From NCBI GenBank assembly GCA_946480445.1, contig CAMLJN010000002.1, forward strand, positions 248,001 through 312,000: a DNA stretch of 64,000 nt. Direction: 5' to 3'. This document shows positions 20,885 to 30,800 of this stretch, piece after piece. The notes under the pieces are model-generated. The model was not told where the DNA came from. It worked only from the letters and a program-made list of their open reading frames with translations, and made no database searches. Every line of letters starts with the position of its first letter. Position 1 is the first letter of the stretch. This DNA comes from an uncultured Buttiauxella sp. (GTDB taxonomy: Bacteria > Pseudomonadota > Gammaproteobacteria > Enterobacterales > Enterobacteriaceae). Position numbers and translations under genes: made by a program.

Positions 20885-20931
20885 AAGGACATAAAAGAAT
20901 TAAAACTTATCGCTAATGCTTTTATGTCCTT
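20885..20931 (-). promoter_or_regulatory. Dyad in the tauA promoter region, candidate Cbl/CysB site
   Basis: An exact inverted repeat, AAGGACATAAAAG (20885-20897) and its complement at 20919-20931, with a 21-base gap, lies 50-97 bases upstream of the tauA ATG. LysR-type regulators bind such AT-rich dyads, and tau operons are Cbl-dependent in E. coli. The dyad is seen directly; the regulator is inferred. Confidence 0.5.
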
Positions 20932-20983
20932 AGAGAAAATTTAGCTTTGGATAGTTGACAGGTGAATAAGCTTTTTTAGCGCC

Positions 20984-21364
20984 TCAGATATAAAGATCGA
21001 TATAGCCGTCGATTTTTTTCGCCGTCTGGCTGACCGTCGACGCATCCTCGCCCGAGTTTTTTTCCTTCTTCTCGGCTTTTTTCTGCTGGGCTTCTTCGAT
21101 TTGTTTCTTTTGCAACTGGGCTAACTGTTCATTCAAAGTGGTAAGTTGCGCACGCATATTTTCCACGTTTTTCTGGATCTCTTCCTCACTCCCCTTCGTC
21201 TCACCGGTTGCAATCCCCTGAACATATTCAGTAAGTTTTTTGGTCAGCTCTTTAATCTGGTTCTGGATTTCCCTGATCTTTGCCGCAGTATCATTGCCTC
21301 TGGAAGCCGTGGGCGAAGCTGCTGAGTTTTGCGCCAGGAATTTACTCGCAGAAATTACCGTCAT
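20984..21364 (-). CDS. FlxA-like coiled-coil protein
   Basis: A 126-aa protein dominated by a long coiled coil (IREIQNQIKELTKKLTEY, then MRAQLTTLNEQLAQLQKKQIEEAQQKKAEKKEK). The N-terminal MTVISASKFLAQ and the overall pattern fit the FlxA family, whose E. coli member is a flagellar-regulon gene of unknown function. It has no signal peptide. Confidence 0.7.
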   Translation of the reverse strand: MTVISASKFLAQNSAASPTASRGNDTAAKIREIQNQIKELTKKLTEYVQGIATGETKGSEEEIQKNVENMRAQLTTLNEQLAQLQKKQIEEAQQKKAEKKEKNSGEDASTVSQTAKKIDGYIDLYI

Positions 21365-21454
21365 TTTACTCTCCCGTTTTCAGTTAATTTTCTTCTATAC
21401 CCTGAAGAGATCATCGGTGAAAACGGAAGAATCATAAAAATTTCAGCAAGGGGA

Positions 21455-22831
21455 TCAGAGGGCTACGCCCACCTTCCTGAGCTTGATAACCACCTTTTTT
21501 GCTCCCTCAAAGTTGAGATGATCGCCATCGCGGAAATGTTTGCGCTCAAAATCTTTATTTTCAGACCAGTCGATAAACCGCAGTTTTTCTTCCCCCTGCT
21601 GGGCCAGGAAGCGGTGATTAGTCTGTTTCATCTCCTCGTCAACCGTGCGGACGTACTGCGCAGGAAACGGGGGAACCAGCCAGGTGGCGCTCTTCCCGCA
21701 GGCGTTTAACGCCTCCAGCATTTCGGTTATCAGCGTCTTATTTTCTTCGAGAATAGCGCTGTGCTTCACAAGCCTGGAGTGGGCCTGTGCCCTCATCACC
21801 GCCAGATCGTTGTGCTGTTGCGGATCGACGTAGTCTTTGGCGTTGAGCAAGAGGTTGATTGCGTTCCCCACCTGGGCGAGAGAATCATCAGGCCAGGCTG
21901 TTGGGGTGTGGCTGTTATTCTGTAGCAGTAATGACGCAAGCATCTGCAAACGGCTGTCCCGCGTAAGACAGGGCATCACGATTTGATTATCAGCAAAAAA
22001 TAAGCTGAAGGCATCTATCACGCCCTTATTAAAATGATCCTTTGTTTTAAAGAGATCGCAGTAAAGATCGAACAGGCCAAAACAGAAAACAAAATGGTTA
22101 ACATGGGTCAGATTCGTCAGCGCGTGAAAAACCAGAGCATGGGCCTGCTTGATGCTGAGACGGTGCATTGACAGGTTCACGGCCCGCGCAATGCTTTTCT
22201 CCGGGAAAGCATAGTAACCGTATGAATTGCCGAGCACTAACGTCTGAACGTCCTGCCCGGTCGCCTCGCGATACTGCTTTTCCAGCCAGGCGGCGTGGGA
22301 AGATTTGTCATGCGACGTCAGCCGGTGGCTGAAAAACATCAGTTCATAATAAGGGGCGACGACCAGAGCCTGAGCCAGGTTTACCGACTTCAACAGCTTA
22401 GCCCCTTCCGGATCGTAGATCACAAAGGGCGCAGCGGTGGTCTCCAGACCCTTTATCAGCTGCTGTATTTCATCGGGGTTGCCCGATCCCGACAGATAAT
22501 AGATGTCGGTCAGACAGCGCTTGTCGAGATTTGCGGCCAGCAGTTTTACATTATCAACATTGCCGATATAAAAAAGAGTGACTCCACAGGCCCGAATCAG
22601 GCTTTGCCAGTAGAGGGTAAATGCCTGCAAGGTCTGCTCAAAAGAGGCTTCTCGCCCTTCAATAACGTCTGCTATGACGTTTAAAAGCCCGGTAGCTTCA
22701 TCGCTGTCATTCAGAAAACCCGGTTCTGACAGGATATAAGCCGCCACTTCACGAATGATCCCCGAATCGCCTTTATGTTGCTCGAGGATGCTGATGCATT
22801 CTTTTATTTTCAGTAACAGAGCTTTGCTCAT
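21455..22831 (-). CDS. SGNH-hydrolase-like protein of unknown function
   Basis: A 458-aa soluble protein. The C-terminal two-thirds shows the two ends of an SGNH/GDSL or DltD-like fold: VLGNSYGYYAF (block I, G-N-S) near residue 200 and a DxxH motif in DGDHLNFEGAKKV near the C-terminus. The helical N-terminal part (EASFEQTLQAFTLYWQSL) has no recognisable motif. It lies 90 bases before the FlxA-like gene on the same strand, so the two may be co-transcribed. Acyl or glycan modification is possible; no substrate can be named. Confidence 0.5.
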   Translation of the reverse strand: MSKALLLKIKECISILEQHKGDSGIIREVAAYILSEPGFLNDSDEATGLLNVIADVIEGREASFEQTLQAFTLYWQSLIRACGVTLFYIGNVDNVKLLAANLDKRCLTDIYYLSGSGNPDEIQQLIKGLETTAAPFVIYDPEGAKLLKSVNLAQALVVAPYYELMFFSHRLTSHDKSSHAAWLEKQYREATGQDVQTLVLGNSYGYYAFPEKSIARAVNLSMHRLSIKQAHALVFHALTNLTHVNHFVFCFGLFDLYCDLFKTKDHFNKGVIDAFSLFFADNQIVMPCLTRDSRLQMLASLLLQNNSHTPTAWPDDSLAQVGNAINLLLNAKDYVDPQQHNDLAVMRAQAHSRLVKHSAILEENKTLITEMLEALNACGKSATWLVPPFPAQYVRTVDEEMKQTNHRFLAQQGEEKLRFIDWSENKDFERKHFRDGDHLNFEGAKKVVIKLRKVGVAL

Positions 22832-22996
22832 AGCCAGAGCACCATTTTATTAGTCTGGCGGCTATTTTAAACTGAGCAGGAAATGTTCAATAGCAGGAGC
22901 AACCCCAGCGTATGAGGTGTGTTTGGCGGTTAACCGCCTGGGGAAGAGGCTGCCCGCGCAGGCCAGTCGCGGGCGAAGAGGAAAAATGACCGGCAT

Positions 22997-23641
22997 CTAG
23001 TGGTGCAGCATTTCATCCACCACCTGCGCGGTCGTCATGTTGTACGGATAGTAAGTTGGCCAGTTATCCATCTCTGGTAACAGCGCCTCCTGGGAGGCGT
23101 TCCCCATAAAGAGATGGAAATGCTGTGACTGACGCGGGCCGATAATATGGTCGCTGAACTGGACATATTTTGGCGCTGCGGACTGCGCGTCTTTGCACTC
23201 GAACAGATAACGCACGCCCTTCTTGCCGGAGGTGTAGTTGAGAATTTTATACCCGGCGTAATCGCAACGACAGGCGTTTACTTTTTTGCCGACGTGAAAT
23301 TCAATCACGTTGTTTTCAATCCCTACCATGTCGACATCCGTGGCATAGCCTTTTTTGTAATAGGCCCGATACTCTTCCACTGTTTTGTCGCCCGCCTGCG
23401 CCTTTTTCTCCAGCACCGGATCCAGATCGCCCTTCAGCAGGTACGGATTAAGCGACTGCCAGATACCGTCCCAGTCGGACAGCGCCCTGTCTTTCACCTC
23501 TTTATTATCAAAGACGCCTTCGCTTGCTTTGCGCTCCACCTCCGTCAGCGGCTTACCGTGATGGTGAGCATGGGCGAAAGTTTGCGCGCTGCTAAGCAAC
23601 AAGCCCATAGCGAGTAAAAAAGCGGACTTCTTTATGATCAT
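22997..23641 (-). CDS. zinT: Periplasmic zinc-binding protein ZinT
   Basis: A 214-aa protein with a signal peptide (start at [13 protein letters not shown], 23641). The mature N-terminus is His-rich (HAHHHG). Conserved ZinT blocks are present ([61 protein letters not shown]). ZinT binds zinc or cadmium and helps ZnuABC under zinc starvation. The His residues of the metal site (SDHI, QHFHLF) are intact. Confidence 0.95.
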   Translation of the reverse strand: MIIKKSAFLLAMGLLLSSAQTFAHAHHHGKPLTEVERKASEGVFDNKEVKDRALSDWDGIWQSLNPYLLKGDLDPVLEKKAQAGDKTVEEYRAYYKKGYATDVDMVGIENNVIEFHVGKKVNACRCDYAGYKILNYTSGKKGVRYLFECKDAQSAAPKYVQFSDHIIGPRQSQHFHLFMGNASQEALLPEMDNWPTYYPYNMTTAQVVDEMLHH

Positions 23642-23673
23642 AACGTTTCCCTGGCAATCAGTTGCGATAAATT

Positions 23674-23696
23674 GCAATGTTATATTATAACAATTT
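23674..23696 (-). promoter_or_regulatory. Zur operator upstream of zinT
   Basis: A 23-base near-palindrome centred on 23685 with core GTTATATTATAAC and flanks GCAAT and AATTT. It agrees well with the enterobacterial Zur consensus found upstream of zinT and znuABC. It lies 33 bases above the zinT ATG, so Zur-Zn would block transcription when zinc is sufficient. Confidence 0.85.
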
Positions 23697-24147
23697 ATTT
23701 GCCAACAGGCGGCGCGACGTTTGTCGGGGTGGCTGCGCTATGCGAAATGGATAGAGCGACTGGCCAAGGGGATTGCTGATGGTGTGATCGAAGTTCCGAA
23801 AGATCACTAAAAAATTGCATGCCGGTATTTTCCGCGGTTCCGGCGTAGAACTCCTGTAATGGAAATATGATGAAAACTATGCGTGAGTATTTCCTCACGC
23901 GAACAGTGGTGATCGAATAATCTCTGGATATGTTTGGCATTAAACGAGGTGAGGACGGGACGCCACTCTTCCCCCGTCACGCCGATAAACCTTTTCCCAT
24001 TGCACATATCCGTAAGCGACTGGCGGCTTATGGCTGGCGAGGAAAACGTCTGAATAAGGAGGTGGCGCGTATCGTCGCTGGCCCTGATATTTTCCCTGGG
24101 AGAAGGGACTGCTGAGCGATCTGTTACCACTTTTGACTGCACGTGTT
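23697..24147. other. Stretch without a convincing gene between zinT and the small ORF
   Basis: Short overlapping reading frames occur on both strands (for example minus 23807-24142 and plus 23930-24115) but none has a good start or recognisable domain. One plus-strand frame ends at 23809 in a plausible protein-like tail (LAKGIADGVIEVPKDH), suggesting a decayed gene. An 8-bp inverted repeat TGCACGTG/CACGTGCA (24138-24164) closes the segment. Confidence 0.4.
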
Positions 24148-24366
24148 CTATGGATGCACGTGCAATATCGCCAGGAGCACAGCCACTGAAAGAAGGCCGA
24201 TCACCACAACATTAAGCAGAGCGTTTTTTAGCCTTCCGAGCGAACGTGAAAATCCTTCTTTTTCTTTCCTGTTTGCCTGCTCTATGAGCCTGCATGCATA
24301 TGCATCATTTTTTAGTGGATAACATAAAACTCTTCCTTCCTTGCTGGGACTGCCCACTTTCTGCAC
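24148..24366 (-). CDS. Putative small tail-anchored membrane protein
   Basis: A 72-aa frame with a GTG start, a basic middle (EQANRKEKEGFSRSLGRLKNA) and a C-terminal hydrophobic segment (LLNVVVIGLLSVAVLLAILHV). The shape is that of a small single-span protein, but there is no strong ribosome-binding site and I do not recognise it. It may be spurious. Confidence 0.3.
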   Translation of the reverse strand: MQKVGSPSKEGRVLCYPLKNDAYACRLIEQANRKEKEGFSRSLGRLKNALLNVVVIGLLSVAVLLAILHVHP

Positions 24367-24806
24367 CTAATCAACGCTGGCGCAGACTCTGATGACCATC
24401 GTTTTTGACACACCGCGCAGTGGAAAAGAAAGCCACGCTAAGGTCCGGAAAATAATTTATTTTCATTGCTGATAATGACTAAAACGATTGTTTTTTGAAA
24501 GTTCCTCATGGCATTGAACTGATAGAATCTTTTGAAAAGCAAAATGTGTACCCAAAAGTGCTTAGCCCATTTTTTCCAATAAAATTTCTACCGAAATAAA
24601 ACTCTCGAAAGTTAAAAGGACAGAAATATCATTATTGTAAAAATATCTATGCTGATACAGCACTGTTAGTAAAGCGCCTGACAGTGTAAATACTAACGCC
24701 GTTACGATAGTTGTTGCTGATGCCGGATGTAAAAATAGCCAGAATGCTTAACTCTGCTCTTTAGGCATAATTGTCACAGCTTAAATAAATTTGTTGAAAA
24801 TAGAAT
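24367..24806. promoter_or_regulatory. AT-rich upstream region of the inverse autotransporter gene
   Basis: About 440 bases with no gene. It is strongly AT-rich, with several A/T tracts, and presumably contains the promoter for the 7.2-kb adhesin gene. No specific operator was recognised. Confidence 0.4.
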
Positions 24807-27800
24807 ATGCCGACTCTTATAGGTCGGCGTTTGCTATGGAGTTTTCCTGTGAGTCGCAGACATACCCCCCCTCGAGATATTTCTTTACCCCTCAAAATTA
24901 TGACCTGGATAAACATCTGTTTTCAGGTTTCTTTTCCTCTTGCGATGGCATTTACCCCATCGTTTGCTGGTGCAGGCAGTGACGGCCGTTTTCTACTGTC
25001 TCAGAAACAGACGAACCTGCAGACACGGGCGTACACTCTCGGCGAAGGAGAGACCGTGAATTCCGTGGCAGAGAAGTACAATATGTCTCTGGATTCACTA
25101 CGAAAACTGAATCAGTTCCGCATTTTCGCGCGGGGCTTTGAGCATCTGCAACAGGGAGATGAGCTGGAGGTTCCAACATTACCGCTGCCCAAAATTCACT
25201 GGGATGATACGTCTTCTGTGTCAACGTCAGCCTCAAAGGACGATGATATCCGAACGCAGAAGTTGGCCAGCTACGTTTCACAGCTAGGGGGAGTGCTGGG
25301 AAATGATGCTGCCGTTGACGCAACTGCCTCCATGGCGCGAGGTATAGCGACTGGGGCTGCTGGCGGTGAAATCCAGCAGTGGCTTAGCCATTTTGGTACC
25401 GCCCGCGTACAGCTGGATGTGGACAATAGCTTCTCCTTCAAAAATTCACAGTTCGACCTGCTTGTCCCTCTGTACGAACAAGAGGATCGACTTATCTTCA
25501 CCCAAGGCAGCCTTCATCGGACTGATGATCGCACCCAATCTAACCTCGGATTTGGTTATCGCTGGTTTGCCGGTAACTGGATGCTGGGGGCGAACACTTT
25601 TCTTGATTATGATCTGTCCAGGGGGCATACCCGCATGGGGCTGGGTGGTGAATACTGGCGTGACTTCCTGAAGCTGGGTGTAAATACTTATCATCGCCTG
25701 ACAGGGTGGAAAAACTCCCCAGACCTTGAGGACTACGAAGAGCGTCCGGCTAATGGCTGGGATCTGAGGGCGCAATACTGGATACCCTCTCTGCCACAGC
25801 TAGGGGGGAAGCTCACGTATGAGCAGTACTACGGCGATGAAGTGGCCCTGTTTGGCCGAGATAATCGCCAGCGAAATCCACACGCGGTGACGGCCGGTGT
25901 GAACTATACCCCAGTGCCGCTGCTGACGTTCAGTGCAGAACAGCGCCAGGGGCAGTCTGGTAAAAGTGACACCCGCTTCGGCGTGGACATGAACCTTCAG
26001 TTTAACGTGCCATGGCAACACCAGATTAATCCGGATGCGGTGGCTACTATGCGCAGACTGGACGGCAGCAAGTATGACCTGGTGGAGCGCAACAACAATA
26101 TCGTACTGGAATATCGCAAGAAAGAAGTTATCCGCCTGAAAACGGCTGACCTGGTGACGGGCTATGCTGGCGAACAGAAGTCACTGGGGGTCTCCGTGAA
26201 CAGCAAATACGGGCTGGAACGTATTGACTGGTCGGCATCACCACTCGTCGCAGCTGGCGGTAAAATCGAGCATAACGCACAAGGCTGGACTGTAGTAATG
26301 CCCGCTTACCACTCAGGTGTGGGGGCCGTCAACAGCTACACTGTCAGCAGCGTGGCCATCGACAAAAAAGGGAATGTATCCGACCGGGCTGAAACTCAGG
26401 TCACCGTCACGCAGGCTGCGATTGATACAACGACCAGTTCGCTCTCGCCACCTGCAGCAACGCTGCCTGCAGACGGGACCTCACAGCAGGAATTTGTCCT
26501 GAAGGTGAATGATAAGGAAGGACATCCGGTCGATATTACGGAAAATGAAATCAGTGTTGAGAAAACGTCGAAACTTCGGGGAAATAGCGAGGCCACCGTG
26601 TCCTCGTTTACCCGACGTGCGGCCGGTGAATTTGTGATGACCGTGACCTCTGGGACGATGCCTGAAGAATTTACGATTACACCATCAGCCCGGAATACGA
26701 AATTTGCGTCTACGGAGGTCAAACTGATTGCGGACAACGCAACAGCAATGGTTAATGCTCTGGATGTGGTTGAAGACAATGCCATTGCTGATGGCCAATC
26801 ACAAAACAAACTCCGGCTGACCGTTGTTGATGCGCAGAATAATCCAGTACACGGACAATCAGTTAGCCTTCTGGCAGATAACAATGCTACGGTGGCGGAG
26901 TCGGCCATCACAGAAGCGGATGGCACAGTTATCGTTCCGGTGACATCACTGCATGCGGGTGATACAACCATTACAGCCAGTATTAACAATAAAGGAAGTA
27001 AGACGCAAAAGCTCTCTTTCCGTCCTGACCAGAATACGGCACGGATTGAGCAAAAGGATGTCAGCGTTCTCCCGGAGATCTCAGTCGCTGACGGAGAGGC
27101 AAAAAAAACCGTAACTGCCCGGGTGATCGATGCGAATGGTAATGCCGTGCCGGACATCATGGTTACATTCAGTGCAGATAATAATGCAGTATTGGCTGAA
27201 GAAAAGGTCAAAACGGATAATCAGGGTATGGTCACAACCACACTGACCAGTACTGTTGCCGGTATTTCGCGTGTGGTAGCCAGCGTTAACAGCCAGTCAA
27301 CGTCAAAGGAGACCACCTTCACTGGCAATCACGCGACTGCCATTGTGACCTCTGTTGATACGACAAGTGCCTCCGGTGTCGCTGACGGCTCGACTGCTGT
27401 CACATTCAGGGCTCTTATCAAAGACCAGAATGGCAATCCTCTTTCCGGAATTCCGGTTGACTGGAAATCTGATAAAGACAGCAGCATTGTTGCCTTTAAT
27501 CATACGCAAACCGTGACGTCCGTGGAGGGTATAGCTGAAGCCCGAGTCACCAGTACCCGAGCATATCGTGATGTGGTCGTGACGGCTTCCACCAATGCGT
27601 CGTCAAAGGCCGCTTCTCCGTTTACCTTTGTGGCTGATAAGCAGAACCCTGTCATTCAGTCCTTCAGCAGTAATAAACCAACGCTGACAGCGAATGGCAA
27701 AGATACAGCAGAACTGACAATCAGCGTAACCGACACCAACGGTAACCCACTTTCCGGTGTGGAAGTGGCGTTCAGTAACGGTAATAACGCGAAAATTACG

Positions 27801-30800
27801 CCTTCCCACCCGGTAACCAATGCAAACGGCGTGGTCTCGGCGAACCTGAGCACTCTACATGCTGGGCAGGTCACTGTTTCCGCATCGCTCAATAAGGGAG
27901 ATGAGAAGTCACTTACCCTCACAGCCGTATCTGATGAACAGACCGCAGGTGTGACCGTTACCGCACCTGGTGATAAACCCATTACGGTACAGACGCAGCC
28001 GGTAATCCTGACGGCCACCGTCATTGATCAGAATAAGAATCCGGTTTCCGGTACCACTGTGACATGGCAGACCAGTCACAATCAGTTAAGTGAGACGGTC
28101 ACTCAGACCAATGCGGAAGGCAAGGCCATGGTAAAGTTGACCGGGACGCAGGCCGTTCTCTCTACGGTAACAGCCGTACTTAACAATGGTCAAAAAGGCT
28201 CAGCTCAGGTGACTTTTGGTCCGGGAGAGCCTGTCGGCGAGTACAGCCAGCTTTCAGTATCCCCTCAGTCCATTACTGCTGACGGCACATCCGAAGCGCT
28301 GGCATCTCTCATTCTCCATGATAAATGGAAAAACCCTGTACCAGGAAAGACCATCGACTGGAGCGCCGATAAGCCATCCGGCATTCAATTTGCGCCAGTG
28401 GAAAAGGGAGATGGCGTTTATCAAGCTGCAGTGAAAGGAACCGCCGAGGGCATATGGGTACTGAATGCTCAAAGCGGAACAGTCGACTTGCAAACATCTC
28501 TTGCATTGCTCGCAAGCCAGGATACTGCGCAGATTGACAGTGTAGTTGTAACCGGCGCTGACAAGGCGAAAGCTGACGGACAGGAATACGTCACAATTCG
28601 TACACAGGTTAAGGACAAAAACGGCAATACAAAACTAAAAGGGGTTGCGGTGGGCTGGAGTACCACTCTTGGCACGCTATCTTCAGGTGTGAGCACAACG
28701 GATGAGAACGGCGTGGCTGAAATGACGTTAAGTAGCCGCGCAGCGGGTAGCGCGTGGGTTTCTGCCATGCTCGGTGGTGGTTCGCCAGTTAAGGCAAGTA
28801 AAGCCGTCAGCTTTAATGCCGGCGATCTTAGCGCGGAAAAATCCGGACTCTCTCTCTCACCGGCCAGCATTATTGCCTCTAAAGAAAACGCCACGCTCAC
28901 TGTTACAGCCCGTGATGCTCAGGGGAACCTGCTGTCGGGACTGAAAGATAAGATAAATGCCGATTTCACGCCGGACCTGAATATGACCGTATCCGCGTTC
29001 AGCGAGGTGTCGCCAGGTATTTACGAGGCAAGCGTATCAGGTAAAAAAGCAGGCACAACCCAGGTAAGCGCTGACGTCAGCAATGTCCGCATCAACCATA
29101 CCGCCTCACTCACGCTCAATGCTGACAATGATACTGCTAAAGTCAAAGGCAACATCAGCGTGACGCCATCTTCTGCCAGGGTGGGGGAGAAAGTAACATA
29201 TACGGCCGTGCTTACCGATCTTAACGAAAATGCCCTGGGAGCCGGAATTCCGGTAACCTGGAGCGCAAACGAGGGCAGTATGCTCAGTGCACAGATGACC
29301 CGCACGGATGATTCCGGTGCTGCGAGTGTCACTCTGAGTCGACAACTGGCAGGCACGGCCAAAGTGGAGCTTATTCTCCCCTCAAGTACCACACCAGCGC
29401 CTGATGCGATATTCACTGCCGGTGAGGTGGATGAAACTCGCTCAGAGTTGACACTGGCCCCTTCAACGATTGTGGCCGGAAAAGAAACTGCAACCCTGAC
29501 CCTCACGCTGCGTGACAGCAATGGCAATCTGCTGACCGGGAAGAGTGTCAGCGGTCATAGCGACAACAACGGCAATGTAAGCATCAGCGACAGCAAGGAG
29601 GACAACAATGCGCCCGGCCACTACACAATGACGGTAACCAGCGACAAGGCAGGCAGCGCCACTCTCTCTGTCAAGGTTGGCGGAAACACGCTGAACAAGA
29701 GCCGGATACTGACGGTGAAAGGCGATACTGACAGCTGGAAACTTTCGGCTGTCACGTCGGACAAAGCCAGTTTGACCGCCGGTGATGCCAAAGGAGTGAC
29801 CTACAGTGCCACAGTCACAGATGCTAAGGGAAACCCATTGAATAATGTGGTGGTTTCCTGGCAGCTTCGTGGTCAGGCGGAAAGCTATACGCCAACGTCG
29901 CGCACCAATGAACAAGGCGTGGCGACCACCACGGTGAAAAGTCATACCACGGGTCTGCTTCAAATGACGGCATATCTTGATGCGGATAATTACATCCAGG
30001 CGAAGGACGTCGCGGTGCTGGCTGGGGATATAAAAAACGCCACCTTTGGCGCGGATAAAACCATTATCGGCTCCGACGGTAAGGATACCGTCACGTTGGT
30101 AGCCAGCCTGGAAGACGCCTACGGTAATCCGATCACGGGTAAAAAAGTATCAATTGAGGGGGCTGATTCTCTGAAAGGATTTAATCTCAGTGCAGTTCAG
30201 GACCAGCAAAATGGACGTTATAAAGCAACCGGCACCTCAAAAATCAAGGGTCAGGTCACCCTCAACGCCGTAGTTGGCGGAGAAAAAATGGGTGATTCCG
30301 TTACCGTCACCGTCGGCGCTATTACGCCAGATTTGCGGTTTGATAATGCTAATCAATCTGTAACATGGACGAAGCACTTCACAACCTCGCAGTCTGTAAA
30401 AGGTATGCCTGAAGAACTGGAGCAGAATTGGTCAAGTTCAAACAGGAGCGTCGCTATTGTTGGCAACGACGGAAAAGTTACCCTTCTGAAAGCAGGCAAA
30501 ACCAGGATTTCTGTCTATACCCCTGGAAATGAGCAATACAACCAGGCAATGGCGTCTTACGAGATGGACGTAGCCAAAGCGAGTCCCGGACTGAAAGCAG
30601 GAACAGGCGACCCTGTTACAGCAGTATGGGCTGATGGTAAAGAGCGAAATATTACCGCTACCTATACGAACAGCGATGTACAACAGGACGAGCTGAAAGC
30701 TTCGTATTCAGTAAAAAGTGAAGCGGTTGTCACAGTGAGCAACACAGGCAAACTTACGCCGGTGAAACCAGGGGTCACAACGGTTACTGTCAGTACGCCG

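Noticed and set aside
23807-24142. 111-aa minus-strand frame
   Set aside because: No good start or ribosome-binding site, no domain, and overlapped by equally weak frames on both strands.
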